Source of the DNA: Kalaharituber pfeilii | Taxonomy: Eukaryota; Ascomycota; Pezizomycetes; Pezizales; Pezizaceae | DNA length: 64,000 bases | Assembly: GCA_015179045.1 (NCBI GenBank) | Contig: WHUZ01000001.1 | Location: 186,001 to 250,000 of the forward strand | Direction of reading: 5' to 3' | Part shown: positions 33,011-45,714 of the stretch, piece after piece | Layout of the letters: the number at the start of each line of letters is the position of its first letter | Numbering within the stretch: the stretch's first letter is position 1 | Notes under the pieces: generated by a model | The model's input: the letters and a program-made list of their open reading frames with translations, nothing else | What the model was told of the DNA's origin: nothing | Database searches by the model: none | Translations under genes and position numbers: made by a program

Positions 33011-33075
33011 CTAGAGGAGATATGTGAAAGTTAGCTGTATAAGCAGCAACCTGGGGACAAAAAGCGAAGCCATAC
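33011..33075 (-). promoter_or_regulatory. Predicted 5'UTR intron of membrane-protein paralog 2
   Basis: A 65-bp segment from GTATGG to CTAG with an internal GCTAAC branch-like motif, immediately upstream of TTGCACAATGG. Its counterpart in paralog 1 is 23706-23780. Confidence 0.6.
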
Positions 33076-34234
33076 TTCCTTGAAATGGATCTCTTCGCAA
33101 AGAACCCTCAAAGTTTTTAATGCACTCCTAGAAACAAAATGCTGTGTACTAAAGTCGAGCGTTATCGCTCCTTTACCAGAGCTAATGGCGTGGGCAGAGA
33201 GGGAGGATACTGAATACGGCGGGGCAGATTCGGACCGGGGAGGTTTTTATTATCTTGATGCTGATGTACTGATATTTTATGTCGTTCCTTCCTTTGTCAT
33301 CAGCAGCCTCACTATAACCCTCCGGATGACATGCTAGTAATGAAATAAAAAAGAATGCTATGGCAACCTTTACGAAGATATGGTTGACATGAGTATGTGT
33401 CATATAGTGTGACATCAAAGGGGAAATCAGCATACCTCCTGATCGCTCTCAATAGTGAATACGTTAGTCGTTGATGTGAGTATGATATCGATCAGAAATT
33501 AGAGATCAATATATAAGTCGAAAGGAAGGGATATTGAGCTGAATGGATGATGATAGCTCTACAGATATCTATAGTAGCTTAGGCTCAGCACTTATATACT
33601 CGAGGACTGCAGCATTATATCTCAAGGGTGCGTGTCCTTGGAGCCACAGAAAGTGCGGTGGGTGCCTGGCTCCACATGCAATCCAAACCCTCCTAGGGTA
33701 TACAGATGACTTTAATTCCGCAGCGAAGATCCTATGATGCGCTTATATGCAGCTAGACTAGTTGCATATGCACAGCGGTAAAGAATAGTTTTACGGGTAG
33801 GTATCTCCATCATATTTCCCCACGTAAAATAGTCTCATCATCGGTCGATGCAGTGGAGAGTTTAATTTAGCAACTGATACAGGACAGGTGCATGCACAAA
33901 GACAAAGTAATGGATTGCTGCTGCACCATATGCATGGCCAATTTAATGAACTTTTGCGCGCAAGGCAACCCGCGGCCAGGCTCCGGTGCGCGAGTTCCAG
34001 ACCTCCTGGTCTGTTCACAAAGCCTCAAACGCTCCCTGGGATCTCTTTCTAATTGAAGCCCGATGTCCGTGTGAGTTATGCACTTCACAGGCCTGGGATT
34101 TGCACGGTGTAATTCTGAACTTGAGATTATTCGGAACCAGGTATCCACAATTCTATACTACGACTAACTTCTATAGTATGTAGCTGTGCAGGACTAATCC
34201 AAGGACATAAGTACACACTGCACTCATGAATGTA
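33076..34234. other. Upstream region of paralog 2, no gene seen
   Basis: Homologous to 23781-25090. It presumably holds the promoter. No recognisable ORF beyond the short frame noted for copy 1. Confidence 0.5.
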
Positions 34235-34314
34235 CAGTGACCCGTAAAAAGTCTTGCGGATTAGGCTTGCATGATACACTTACCCTAATCCCCAAGACCT
34301 TTTACGGGTCACTG
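34235..34314. mobile_element. 80-bp miniature hairpin element H2
   Basis: Arms of about 31 bp beginning CAGTGACCCGTAAAA, with two mismatches, around an 18-bp loop. Unit U copy 1 lacks it at the equivalent place (about 25120). A TA precedes the left end, but the right flank reads AATA, so a Tc1-style TA duplication is not exact. Confidence 0.7.
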
Positions 34315-34504
34315 AATAATCCCCCAAGATTAACCAGTAGGTAAGGGATCACACGATGTGGAGATGTTGTATTGCTCTAAACTTACCACCTGGGCCTACC
34401 ACTGCCTTGAAGCTTGACAACACTTGCTAATATGCCACTCGACTCAACCTTAGGGCCGGACATACAATGTTTCCCTCTCCTCCAGTAACAGAATGGTTTT
34501 TTCT

Positions 34505-34990
34505 TTGTTGGTTGCGGAGGGGGGGGGGGGGGGGGTCATGTAACCCCGCATACAGGCTGCTATCCTATGGCAGGGATCCATATACCTGGGTCAAGTTAAG
34601 CAGCTACCTATCTATGCACATAATCTCGGTATCCACCGCACCCTCCAGTCCCCTTTCTAGCCCTGACAGAGGCTAGGAACCATTCCTCAGCCGAATCGCT
34701 CTACGTAATCTTACCTACCCATTTCTCCTCCAAGTCCTCCCAGCTCTGCCAGAAGACTGTTTCCCCGTTTTTTCTCCTCTTGGGCCGCTCTAACTCACTG
34801 CACTGGAACACCATGTGCTCAACGCTCCACTCCTCTCCGCATGTGCAGCGCGCCTCCTCACCAGATTCATCTACTCCACATGCTTCCACCTTTCCCAGTA
34901 CGCAGCCAGGTACGGTTGGTGAATGCCCTCCTACCCCACTTCACGAACTCTCCCTTCCCGAAGCCGTCTCGTTCCCTCTCATCTTTCCTC
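34505..34990 (-). mobile_element. LINE remnant: G-run, LINE-B-like 3' tail and zinc-knuckle ORF end
   Basis: A run of about 19 G is followed by TCATGTAACCCCGCATACAG and CCTATGGCAGGG, a diverged LINE-B 3' signature on the minus strand. Further right, the minus strand reads WGRRAFTNRTWLRTGKGG and, after a frame change, C-x-C-GEEWSVEHMVFQC, a LINE C-terminal knuckle. These may be one decayed copy or two neighbouring ones. Confidence 0.55.
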
Positions 34991-35463
34991 TTTTGGACTA
35001 AGTCTTGATGCAGGCAGCGCTCTGTGGACTGTCCACAGCACCGCGCGCATCCGGCCCTTCCTTCGCCTTCTCACGCCCCTTGTCCTAATAGAATGAATCA
35101 AGGAAACGAAGAAGGGGAAGATCATCAAACTATCCCAGCATTCTGCTGGCCGGCCTGCGGGAGGTACGTAAGAACAAGGCATACTGCCAAAAGCTCGACT
35201 TTCCTCATTATAGTACGTAGCAATGGCTTGGAATGCACAGCTTGCATTGACTCAGCTGCATACAATACGCTGGCCAAACCTGTATGTGGTTCGAAAACTG
35301 CTGCCGGGCTAGAAGCATGCAACGCCAGCGCGATACCATTGAGTGGCATTTTCACAAGGCAGACAAATCACGTACCTTCGCTGTTGGCCTCAGAATCGTT
35401 CAGCAGAATTCTGCATTATTCATGAATGGCCAAGGATGGAAGTCGTCACTCACAAACTACCGG

Positions 35464-35607
35464 GACTGCCACCCGCATCATGGAGAAGTTTCGCGGGCAC
35501 TACATGTAGTTAGTTGACTTCTTTGTTTTTGTTTTCTCTTTTAATAAAGACCTCGCCATAGCCCATTGGGCGGCCTGCGAGTATTGATATAAAAAAAAAA
35601 AAAAAAA
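35464..35607 (+). mobile_element. LINE-A tail, 144 bp
   Basis: Ends in CTCGCCATAGCCCATTGGGC, ATTGATAT and about 20 A. It is flanked by the 10-bp duplication AAACTACCGG (35454-35463 and 35608-35617). Confidence 0.8.
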
Positions 35608-36750
35608 AAACTACCGGTAAACTACGGTCGGAGGGTTGGTGTAACCAGACTACCGGTAAACTAACCGTAGGTGCATCCGGTAGAAGTGCTTTGCGAGGCG
35701 GCGATTAACTATTTGGCAGTACGTTTCACTCCAATACAATCTGCTGACAGATCTTCAGATCATATCAACAGGGATCACCCACAGACCACTCTTGGCGAGG
35801 AGTAGAAGGTACCTCCCGGGGGCAGCTCATCGAGCTGCCCTCTACAAATATATGGCATGCGAGGGTGGCCATTGGAAGCTGTATTTAACAACTTCTAAAT
35901 TGTATACCCTAGTTAATCTATCCGTGACTGAGCTAACCAGAAACTCAAGAGGGAATTTACACAACCAAAAAGTGTATTTTTATTTTATTTTTTTATTTTT
36001 TATATTGTTAAAAAGAATAAACCCGGAGAGGTCATAACCATGAATGACGGACGACAGCGAATGGCGCCCCGGTACAAAGTCAATCATGTCGCCACGCCCT
36101 CACCTGAGGCGGATGCGTCTTCCGCACTCCACAACGACTCTCAATCCCCGTACCAATCCAACGGGGCCCATCATGCATAGCTGCGTTAGTACATAAATAC
36201 TCTTCGCCTAGGCGATGCCATACAAAGTGTGGGTGCATAATGCAAATAGCAATTGCGGCGAGGCCGTCCCCAAAAGTGGGGTTACAAGCTACGTAACGTG
36301 TCCGAAATGGGTCACAATGTGCTCGCTGGGAATGAAACACCCTATCGTGAATTTCCTTGGCCTACCGCTTCTGTTTCGAATATCTCACAACCATAGAGAG
36401 TGTATGATATTAGACGACAGTAAAAACACACGGATAAAAAAGTAACCTTGTTTGAGAATATATCCATGAATAGGATAGTCAAAACATAGAGACATTAGGA
36501 CACCCGACGTTGTTTTAAGACAGTCAATCTGCTTACGACTCCACCGCGTCTAACAAAGATGAAGAGGCGGGACAGGGCAGCGAAAAATAACACAAAGGAG
36601 GATGCAATAGAACGATCAACAAAATGACAAGGCCTACCCGATAATGGGGTATCCACTCAGATTTACCTGTAAGCCTGCCAGTGACAATTCGGGCTGATCA
36701 ACCGCTGGCTACAAGGGCAATGAAACACTGAGTCGGGCACGAACGTGTAT

Positions 36751-36925
36751 TTTTTTTTTTTTTTTTTTTTATATCATTAATCGCTGGCCGCCCTATGGGC
36801 TATGGCGATGTGCTATGGATTTATGGAAAAATAGTTAGCAAGAATCAGTTCCCCCCCCTTCCTCCTCACCGACCATAACCGTATCTAAATGAAAAGGTAA
36901 CCTCACTCTCCGAGCGTCTCCATCA
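36751..36925 (-). mobile_element. LINE-A tail, 175 bp, only in copy B
   Basis: A T-run, ATATCATTAATCGCTGGC and CCGCCCTATGGGCTATGGCG, flanked by GAACGTGTAT on both sides (36741-36750 and 36926-36935). Copy A has a single GAACGTGTAT at 983-992, so the empty site is preserved and the insertion postdates the duplication. Confidence 0.95.
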
Positions 36926-37431
36926 GAACGTGTATGCCAAGGAACGTCGACATGGTCAAAGCAGGACGACCGCAGGCATCGGGCACGGACCGGAGTTCCA
37001 GAGAAACAGCAACAGGGGGTGAACATCAGGCCATAGCCGTCGGGGCAGGAAAACCTTTTCAGTGCTCCATGTTTTTTATTTAGCAACAGTGTGTCTTAAG
37101 CATGATGCAACAGCCCTTTAAGCTATCATATTCTTCTCAGAAAAGCGCATCCACCCCCCAAAGAGACACGTTTTCAGTATCTTCACTTTGCATCCAATGG
37201 ATTCTATCTCTCCTAAACTAAAATTTCAAATGCATTTAATATACATTTCATTGTTACCTTACAATATAGAGACTTCTCTGTTCATTTACGTGTATTTAGT
37301 TCTTCAACTTAGTGGAATATGTATTATTGTCCCACCTGGAATAAAATTCAGTGGGGACATTTCAAGTTAATTCTACCATAGTTTCTTTACGCATTCTGGT
37401 ATCGCCAAGTAGAGGTGGTGAGAAAGGAGGG

Positions 37432-37784
37432 TTTTTTTTATATATATATATATATATCATTACTCGCGTGCCGCCCTATGGGCTATGGCGAGGTATAATT
37501 AAGTACAAACAGTGTGAGAGTAGCCTAAATCAAAATAGAAAGATTTAAGGTATGAAATTAATAACATGAGTGAATGAGAAAATCTACGTCCTGGCCCATT
37601 CTAGGATTTCCAATAACGTGTCTTTGTCTCCGTCTCCTTCCCCGGTAGGTCTGCATAATCCATCTTCGCCCCTTGGGCATTTTTGTTTCCACGCCCTGCA
37701 TTGATTCATTACGTGGTGGGTCGTTTCGAGGTCCTCGCCACACCTTCGGCATTCTGGGCCGTCGGCGGTGCCGATTAACACTAT
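37432..37784 (-). mobile_element. LINE-A fragment (duplicate of 1457-1812)
   Basis: The copy-B version of the 1457-1812 fragment, with the same knuckle frame and 5' breakpoint. The poly-T/TA tract has changed to TATATATATA. Confidence 0.8.
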
Positions 37785-38639
37785 GAGAATAAGTTTTATT
37801 AGTCTTCCTTTCCATGTCCCAAGAATAAGAAATTTAAAGTGTCAATGTATAATTTGTAAGAAAGTGCCTGTTACTGAAACCGTGACAGGCTCCCCGGCGA
37901 GGACACTGACCCCATGTTCAACAATGCATTTTATTCGCAGGTTTGGTATGAGAATTTGATGTCGCTGAATCATGGAAAAAACAAGCGCAATATTTATAAT
38001 CTAATCCATCATATTCCACTCAAAATAGACCCTCCCTGTGCTCTACCGGACCAAGTTACCTCGAAATGATATTACGGAAGTATTATAGAATCTAACAATG
38101 CTTATTTACATTGAGATCACTAACTTATTTAGCTATAGTCAGCAGTTGTATGCAGGGATTATTTGGAATGTGGTGTCCCTTCAAATGTTCAGGCGAAACT
38201 TGTACTCTGCTGGAGTAACGAGTTCAATGTCATCATCGGCAGGTGATCGGGGAAACTTGGGACTTGGTGTGCTGCTAGAGGAAAAACTTGAGGAGGCAGT
38301 GGTTGCCTCTTCTGAGCGTCAGGTATCACAGAAAGGCCCTCTCTATGGCCCGCTCAAACTTTACTAAAATGTTCCGAAAATATTACTCGAAGACTTTAAT
38401 GATGAATAAATGTTACTAAGACTAAGAAACAATCTCACTAACTTTACTTAAATCTGTTTCTGAGAACCACGTTGCTTGTGCATCCCTTGGTGTGAAAATA
38501 AATATTACATAAATGTAAGTAAGTTTGTGACAACATATTACAAAAGGAAACATAAAATTTTTTACCTAAAATGCACTTATTTTACTCTCGACATCTATAT
38601 TAATCATATGCTTTTAATAATGATACTTTTAGCAAACAG

Positions 38640-38833
38640 TGTTACGGATTCACCGCAACCGTAGGGCGGGCGGTCGGTGGATGTGCGCATATGCGACGTA
38701 GGCGATATGCAACAGCCAGGCGCTGGCGTTGCAGTTGTGAAATGTGCTATATGAGCTACGCAGAGTATCGCTGGTCAAGTGTCTTTTTGGCCTGGCGGAC
38801 GGTAACTCTCTGCGTTCACCACCATCCATTACA
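38640..38833 (+). mobile_element. Solo LTR, family L1 (194 bp), only in copy B
   Basis: Starts TGTTACGG and ends TTACA, the same length as the solo LTR at 14389. Flanks AACAG and ACCAG are a one-mismatch 5-bp duplication. Copy A (about 2708) has the empty site AGCAAACCAGCTTC. Confidence 0.88.
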
Positions 38834-39080
38834 ACCAGCTTCTAACACTATTTTACCTTTACACTTTTTATATTATTACTACTGTATCATTGAATATACT
38901 TTTATTGTACTCATGATCTTGCTAGCTAGTAGCTACAAGTTTATTATTTAATAAATATTCTTAAATATTATTTGTCTTTGAAATTTAAAAAACAGAGTAG
39001 CTGCAGAGTGGTTAAACAGTAGCTGCTGGAGGAATAGTGAGATAGAGAAAGTTAGAAAAATAAAAATAATAAGTTATCTA

Positions 39081-39145
39081 TAGTAGTGTAGTGGTATAGG
39101 TATTAAAAAGGGTATTGCATTAAGAACTTCAGTTCGATTCTGCAG
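39081..39145 (+). other. tRNA-like sequence (copy B)
   Basis: The better preserved counterpart of 2953-3016: TGTAGTGGTATAGGTATT, then CAGTTCGATTCTG. Described there. Confidence 0.3.
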
Positions 39146-41559
39146 TTAGATCTAGTCCCACAGAGGAGAACTTATTTTTTAGGTTTGCCACCTGTAAAAT
39201 ATCTTAAAATAAAGCACATTAAATGACCTTTGTATGAGGAAAAGAATCTTTTTAAAAAGGTCTGAGATTCTGGCTACGAGAACAGTCTGAGATTAATATA
39301 TGAAAAAAAACAGGCCAAAGTAATGGATTACGGGCGTAAAAAGCGTAATTTCAAGTATAGACTCGGTAATGGTATTACCTAAGTATATAAATGGTACTAT
39401 GTCTCGCTTTCATTACGCCCCATTTGTTGCTATCTGTTGCTACTTAATTGAGAAACCTGGCAACGTTTATGTAAAGTTCCGATGCTCCATAGAGCCTGCG
39501 GTTCAACGACCCTCTCCTCCCTCCATCCCTCTGCTGTGCTGACCCTCCGAATGAACCAAACGTCCCATATAGCGTCGAAGTCATGGGCCAGCCCAAACAA
39601 TTCTTCTTTGCAGCCCACTTAGCCATAGCTCTCGTTAGCCTCTCTGTGCTTGTCTCCCTTTTGCCTTTCTTCCACGTTCCTCGGTACTACCTGCTTTTTC
39701 TTGGCTGCTGTTTTTGTTCCTCTACATTTTTCCATCATTCCTCCGCCTTCGAATTTCCTTTTCATTTTTCTCATCTGCGTTGCTTTTTGCTCCTCTTTCA
39801 GTCTACTTTACTCGTTTTTGTCTTCTAGGTGATCAAATGCCGCTCTGATTTCGGCTTGCCAGGAAGATTCCATTTTACGTGTTTGACCGGGATATGGGAC
39901 ACTACCGAACACTTCCGGAGGTCACAACGAAACCTTGCCGTGGTTCCAAATTGCCATAAAATAGGCTGGCATTGAAAATATAGTATGGCAGAACATAGAA
40001 TTAATTCCGCATTTTATTTTACAAATAGGGGGGCAAATAAATTAGGTAGTAGGTATCTTTTGAGGTCCCACATCCGAATGAAGCTCACGTGAGATCCTGT
40101 GAACAAAGTTATATATTTTGCGACGTGTTATTCTGATGGCCAGCGGAGTTTCAAACTTCGATGAGGTTCGAGACTTCAGTGGGTAATGGAATGAGATCTA
40201 TAGGTTGGTAACGGCAAAGATTCCCAATGGTCATGCAAAGCTACCCAGGCAGAAGTCTGGCCTCACGTTGTTGTAACGTAATACCAGTCAAACTGTTACA
40301 GGATTTGGCTCTCCAGAGCTCAGTTCCCTTTAGCCTCATGTTAAGTACTGCCAATTTAAGGAACACAGCAATGCAAGCAGACTACTCTCACCGTCTCTCT
40401 AGAATCGATCTCACATCGCTTCTCCTGTCGCTACCACCATATTACCTCCACCTCCACCACTTCCGCCACTCCTATCGCCTCTTTTACCGCCTCGTTGACG
40501 GCCCTGCCGACAGCCTTTCCGACAACCTTGTCCTGGCATAACGTCACTGACCGGGATCCGGCGCATTACCGGGATCTGGCGCACTTCCGGAATTAAAACA
40601 ATAGCCTCCTGTAAGGCCCAATCTTCATAGAAGATAACCAGATTGCACATACAGCTTGGAGAGGTATAGGAAAGTAATTTCCACACCTCAGTTAGCCAAT
40701 TGGAAATTTTGCATAATACTCTATGGTGGTAGTTGCCCAATTAGGCATCTGAACTCTATACTAGTGTAAAATGGCAAGATAGCTATTTAGAACCTCGAGC
40801 AAGTGCATATACCTTCTATAGTATGTATTTAAGATCTGAAATGTTTCATAATAATTGAGTACATATAGAACAAGTAGTGAGCCAATATTTAGATATATAT
40901 TTTTACTGCTAGAAATAAATTGTAATATTTAATTTCTATATAATTCTAAAAATATAAGACATATTTAGAATGCTCTAAAATATAGGAAAATATATCTTAA
41001 GTAGTCTATAGATATAGATATTGATAAAAAGTAGAAATTAATAGAGATATCTATTTATATATACTTAATTAGATAATATATATTCCTTTTTACACTAGTA
41101 TAAATGCTGCAATCCTAAGCTATAAAACTCTAGAAATATAACCTAGAAGCTTCTGAAATATTATATAGAAATTCTCAAAGTAACTTAATACTACTTGCTT
41201 AAAGTAGATATAATTATATCTCCTTCCATATAAAGATACCTTGAATTTTAATCTATATATTATTGCAACATGTATAAACACTATGATTATAACCCAATAA
41301 TAGCCAATACATTACTATCTTACTTTAAGTGTATCACGCAAATGTACTAGAAGGTTCTTTACTTGTTTCTTATTTTTTATAGAGAATTATATTACTTTTA
41401 AACATCCATATTCTCGACAATCAGGGAGTGTTGGTGACTGAATGGAATCCAATGATGCCCACTAAGGCGACCGGGCAGTTCATGTGGATGTCAGTTGAAG
41501 CATTCCCATCTTGTTCTGGTTTTTAGTAGACTAGGCTCTTATTTCCTATTCTTTCCAAA

Positions 41560-42680
41560 AGGATTCTCGTCGACAAAAAGAAGCTATCCAACACCAAAGC
41601 CAAGCTAGCTGCCACCTACCTGTTCGACGAACGTGAAATTATCAAAAGTATCCTTGAAGATTCACATCTCCGGATTAAGATACACGTCGAGTTCGTAGAG
41701 CTTGTTGACAAGAAAACAGAAATCACTGGCTTTTCCACGCCTGGATGGAGAGCATTTATTGACTCCACACTGCGTCAAGGCGGAATCTATTGGCCAGCAT
41801 ATCTAGTATACAATATGACTGACCACATTTCAGTCCTACCAGCGGAAAAAACTTAGTTTCAGATTTTGTCGAGCTTCGAGGCAAACCTACAACCTCTCCA
41901 AGGGTCATTCATATTCGTGGTCTCGCTAAAGATAAAAGGTCTGAATCTCCAACATCTGACTTAATCTTGGCTCATGTGGAACTAGTAGTTTCTAAAAAGC
42001 TCAGCAGCCTCAAGTCCTAGAGTTTTGCAGAAATGAAGCATCATTTTTCTTCCGGCAGGAGGGCCCCACATATATTGTTTCCATTGCCAATATCAATTGC
42101 AGGACTATAAGTATCCGCACTCATCTGGTAATTTGTCACAAGAGCCTGAAAACGCCATTTCGATCAATTGTCTAGTCAATTCGATTACCCCTAGCAAGAC
42201 ATGAAACTCCAGATACCACCACCTCTTGCGTGCGGAATTGGAAATACGTCACTATGGAAAAGAATTTTTGATTCGCCGTTTCATTGCTCAGCCTTTGAAG
42301 TTTGCCAGTCTCTTAGTAATTTACTGCTAGACTTGGTGTTCGGCGCAACTGTTTCGGATCTCTTCTTGTCGTCTACTTCACGATCTATGCCTACTCTTGT
42401 TAGAGCACCGGAAGTTGTTCAATAACCATCTTGTTACTCTTGGCCTTTTGTTGCAAAATTCATTGATATTTTAGAGGCAATGGTTCTATTTCATCTCCCA
42501 CTAGAAACTGGATTAATGTTTGACATAAGGGTTGCTGATAAAAATGTTTCCACGGAAGTCTGTGCCGTTCAACATATTCACATATATTGTGGCCTCCAGA
42601 CGAACATTGCTTGTTCGCGAATAGGCCAATTCTTCAAAAGGCTGGCCAATGGGCCGGCCCAGCCGGGAACACTGCCTTAG
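41560..42680 (+). pseudogene. Unrecognised decayed coding remnant (copy B)
   Basis: The counterpart of 6180-7291. The first segment (about 41565-41854) is open here but stopped in A, and the second (42201-42680) is stopped here but open in A. Each copy has lost a different part, so neither can be expressed whole. Confidence 0.3.
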
Positions 42681-43870
42681 CGCAAGTACCACCTGGTGGC
42701 CACCAGTTATGAGTATAGGCCTACGTGCTACTGTTGGTATAATTGATAGCCTGCTAGCACAGCCTCTCTTAGTGTCAAACCGCCACTAGAACATAGTGGC
42801 TACTGGAAGGTGCAACTCACTATAATAGACCGTATATTGGATTTTTCTTCTGCACTTAAGATTTCTCTTGAGTAATAATAGGTGTTTGTAGTTTTAAGTA
42901 TAATAGTATTTACTGAATAATGCTAGAAAATTTATCAGATGTATTCTAGGTATTTGTCTTACTCCATGCAAAATTTTAGAGTACTATTAGTATAGACAGA
43001 GATATCCGGAATCCTCCGCCATTGCAGATATTATTTTCTTGAGGTAACAGGAATTGCGTTGAGGCCAAGCCTCTGATTTTTAGTAGTTGTATTACCATAT
43101 AGGGTAATGAATATACTCTTGCAAACGCCAAATATTCAAGTATTAACCTCAAATTCTGCGATACAAAAAAACTCAATAAGTTCAAAGCAGTGCCATACTA
43201 TAAGTTCTTTATTAATTTGATGCAATTCTTATAGTATTAAAAACCTAGAGTAAATTAGTTTTATAGTACTTTATTATTTATTAGATTTAGCTATATATAC
43301 TATTATAAATCTGTAATACAAAGTAAGATAAAATTTCTGCTATATTTATTAATCTCTTAGATTTAATATTAATAATTTTATAAATTCTTAATAGAGTTAA
43401 GCAGTTATTATAGTAGTAAATCGTATAGAAATAGAGCTTTTATTTGAAGTTATTATTTATAAATTCTATAAAAATCTAGTTAAGTAGTAATAGAATTAGC
43501 TACTACTCTATAATAGATATAATTTTTTTAATTTTACTATTAAAGTTTACTTACTACTACTACTTGCTAAAAAAGTATACTATTGCTGAATTTGATACTA
43601 TCACTATTTAACTTAAAACAACTATTTATTACTATACTAATATTATTATATATAAATAAGCTATTTTAAAGTTTTTTTCAAAATCTTTAACTATATAAGG
43701 ACCTTATTTTCTATTCTCGATAGTTTTTATCAGTACATCTATTACTTATACTATCTATATACTTATACTTCTTAGAGAACTGTATGAATCAGAAAGATGA
43801 GCGTGAGAGTGATATTAATGTATATAGTGCTATTTTTGTGCATGAATAGTTCATTTATGTTGGTATAGCT

Positions 43871-44551
43871 TTTTTTTTTTTATTTTTTTTTTTTTATTTC
43901 ACGTAACCCCGCTTGCAGCTGTTCGCCATGGCAGGGTCCCTGGACCGAAGTCCTTATGGCCCGGAGACAGGCACCTATGCAACTACATACAAACACGTCC
44001 CCTGATATGACATCAACGAAATGGCGTGATGTAAGAACGTCCATGTCTTGGGCAGTTGATTTCGTAGCTAAAGAGGTTACCGCAGATGATCCTCCCTTCG
44101 CATCTGTCGGAGCACTCTTCCTTCTCCTCTACCACTGCTTCATCCATGTCCATCCTGTCATCTCGCTCCTTCCCCTTCTCTCTTGTACCCACTCTATTCC
44201 ACTCGTACAATTCCGAGTGTAGCCATCTCCCAGACAACCTTACCTTCGCTAGTTTTTGACCATCCGACTCTACCTCCCGTTTTAGGTAGATTACGACCGA
44301 GCTGGTCTTCTTCCCTTCCCTCCTCTCCTTCTTCAACAACCATCGGGCTGCAACTATACTCCCCATCCATGGGTTCGCCTTCTCCATCCAGTCCCTAACC
44401 TTTCCCAGCTTTTTGGTTGTTGCAATTCCATGTACCACAATTGCGCGACCGGACTGAGGCAGGCTCAACTGTCGCTTCCCGGTCTGTGGTTTGTTGACTT
44501 CTTGCGTGGGAGGTAATTTTTGGTTTTGTATGGAGATGGGAGGTGTCATCT
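43871..44551 (-). mobile_element. LINE-B fragment: ORF1 piece joined to the 3' tail
   Basis: A 681-bp insertion flanked by the 13-bp duplication TGTTGGTATAGCT (43858-43870 and 44552-44564). Copy A has the single empty site at about 8480. The minus strand carries a 178-codon frame from two bases inside the 5' end (44549) to 44013, including AIVVHGIATTKKLGKVRDWM and ASSVVIYLK-like sequence (here TSSVVIYLKREVES). This resembles the nucleic-acid-binding ORF1 protein of fungal Tad-like LINEs. It is followed directly by the LINE-B 3' signature and poly-A. ORF2 is missing, so this is an internally deleted or non-autonomous form. Confidence 0.82.
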
Positions 44552-44738
44552 TGTTGGTATAGCTTACAAGCTCATAAGTGAGTAATTAATATTATTACAA
44601 TACACAACATAGGTACATGAAGATACATTCAGTTCTTCAACAGGCCAGGTGTTCCTGGGCAGGCTGGCTCCATGAAGAACACTATATGTTCCCCACGGTA
44701 TGGTGTTCCCCATGGAGCCTGCTTATTCGCGAATAGGC

Positions 44739-45538
44739 CGGCTTGTTCACGAACAAGAAAAGTTCGTGGGGAGGCCACAATGCCACCGGACGGACCTCTA
44801 GGAGCAATGCCACCAGATGGACCTTTAGGTGAGGCGAGTCAGCGGCTCAGGAATATCTGTAGATAGAACGTCATGATATTATAGCAAATCAGACAATAGA
44901 TGGAAGGCACACAGGATTGACTAAAAGAAGGGCCAGCAAGAACTGCCCTGTCGAAGGTCAAGCACCAAGCGTTGTCCTAAGTTACACCCTCATATTTACT
45001 ACATCATTGTAGAAACCGTAACATGAAGAGGAATCCGTTGATTGCATTCATTGCATATTTACTCATACCAGAATCGATGAGGATAGTATTTTTCTCATAA
45101 CCCTCTCGGAATTATGCTATAGACGCAGATATGTACATCTTTAATCTCATGACAGTTATGTTACCATATATCCGGCATATTTGCAAGATCCTGAACGCTT
45201 CCGTATCTATGCTTAACTGTAATTTTGAATAGAATTGGGCAAGCCGGTTGCGTCACAAGTTAAACTTTCCAACTGTATTTAGACTAGGTTACCACGTTTG
45301 CTAAAAGGGGGTGCTTTGGTACAGTTTTTTTTTATCATTGTTCGGATACCCCCGCGAGGGCTCCAACGAGATTACATACAACAGAAATCAGCATAAAATT
45401 AAGGAACTATATAGAAACCCCCACCGTCAGAGCTAGTCTTATCTGTTCACCCACATCATCTCCAGTTCATCCTCCTGAGGCCTCGGTGGTCGCATTATCG
45501 CACCCCAGCCCTCCGGTCACCTCTTCTTCCACACCTCA
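44739..45538. other. Intergenic, no gene seen
   Basis: It begins with TTCGCGAATAGG and TTCACGAACAAG palindrome-like strings and a repeated ATGCCACCRGAYGGACCT near 44780-44830. No gene. Confidence 0.45.
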
Positions 45539-45550
45539 TAGCTGGACCAA

Positions 45551-45714
45551 TTTTTTTTTTTTTTTTTTTTTTTTATATCATTACTCGCGTGCCGCCCTGG
45601 GGCTATGGCGAGATTAGTTACATGAGATTAGATACATATGAAGGTAGAAGAAAAGGAATAAGAAAAGATCCTGTGTGTCTCCTATGCCCCTGCCCACTCC
45701 AAGATGTCTCTAAG
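45551..45714 (-). mobile_element. LINE-A tail, 164 bp
   Basis: A T-run, ATATCATTACTCGCGTGC and GGCTATGGCGAG, flanked by the 12-bp duplication TAGCTGGACCAA (45539-45550 and 45715-45726). Confidence 0.92.

Larger units (their letters stand above)
30950..35741. repeat. Duplication unit U, copy 2
   Basis: Collinear with 21650-25920 and continues without a break into copy B at 35742. It differs from copy 1 by the hairpin at 34235, LINE remnants at 34530-34990 and a LINE-A tail at 35464. Confidence 0.85.
35742..44738. repeat. Segmental duplication, copy B
   Basis: The partner of 1-8661, with three added insertions (36751, 38640, 43871). It also has an extra 32 bp near 37017 between CAGG repeats, and lacks A's 4237-4990. 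It contains the same AT-rich tracts (40780-41340, 42880-43860) and coding remnants (41560-42680). Confidence 0.93.

Noticed and set aside
37017..37050. Extra 32 bp in copy B as a mini-insertion
   Set aside because: It is bounded by CAGG direct repeats, so a microhomology deletion in copy A explains it equally well.
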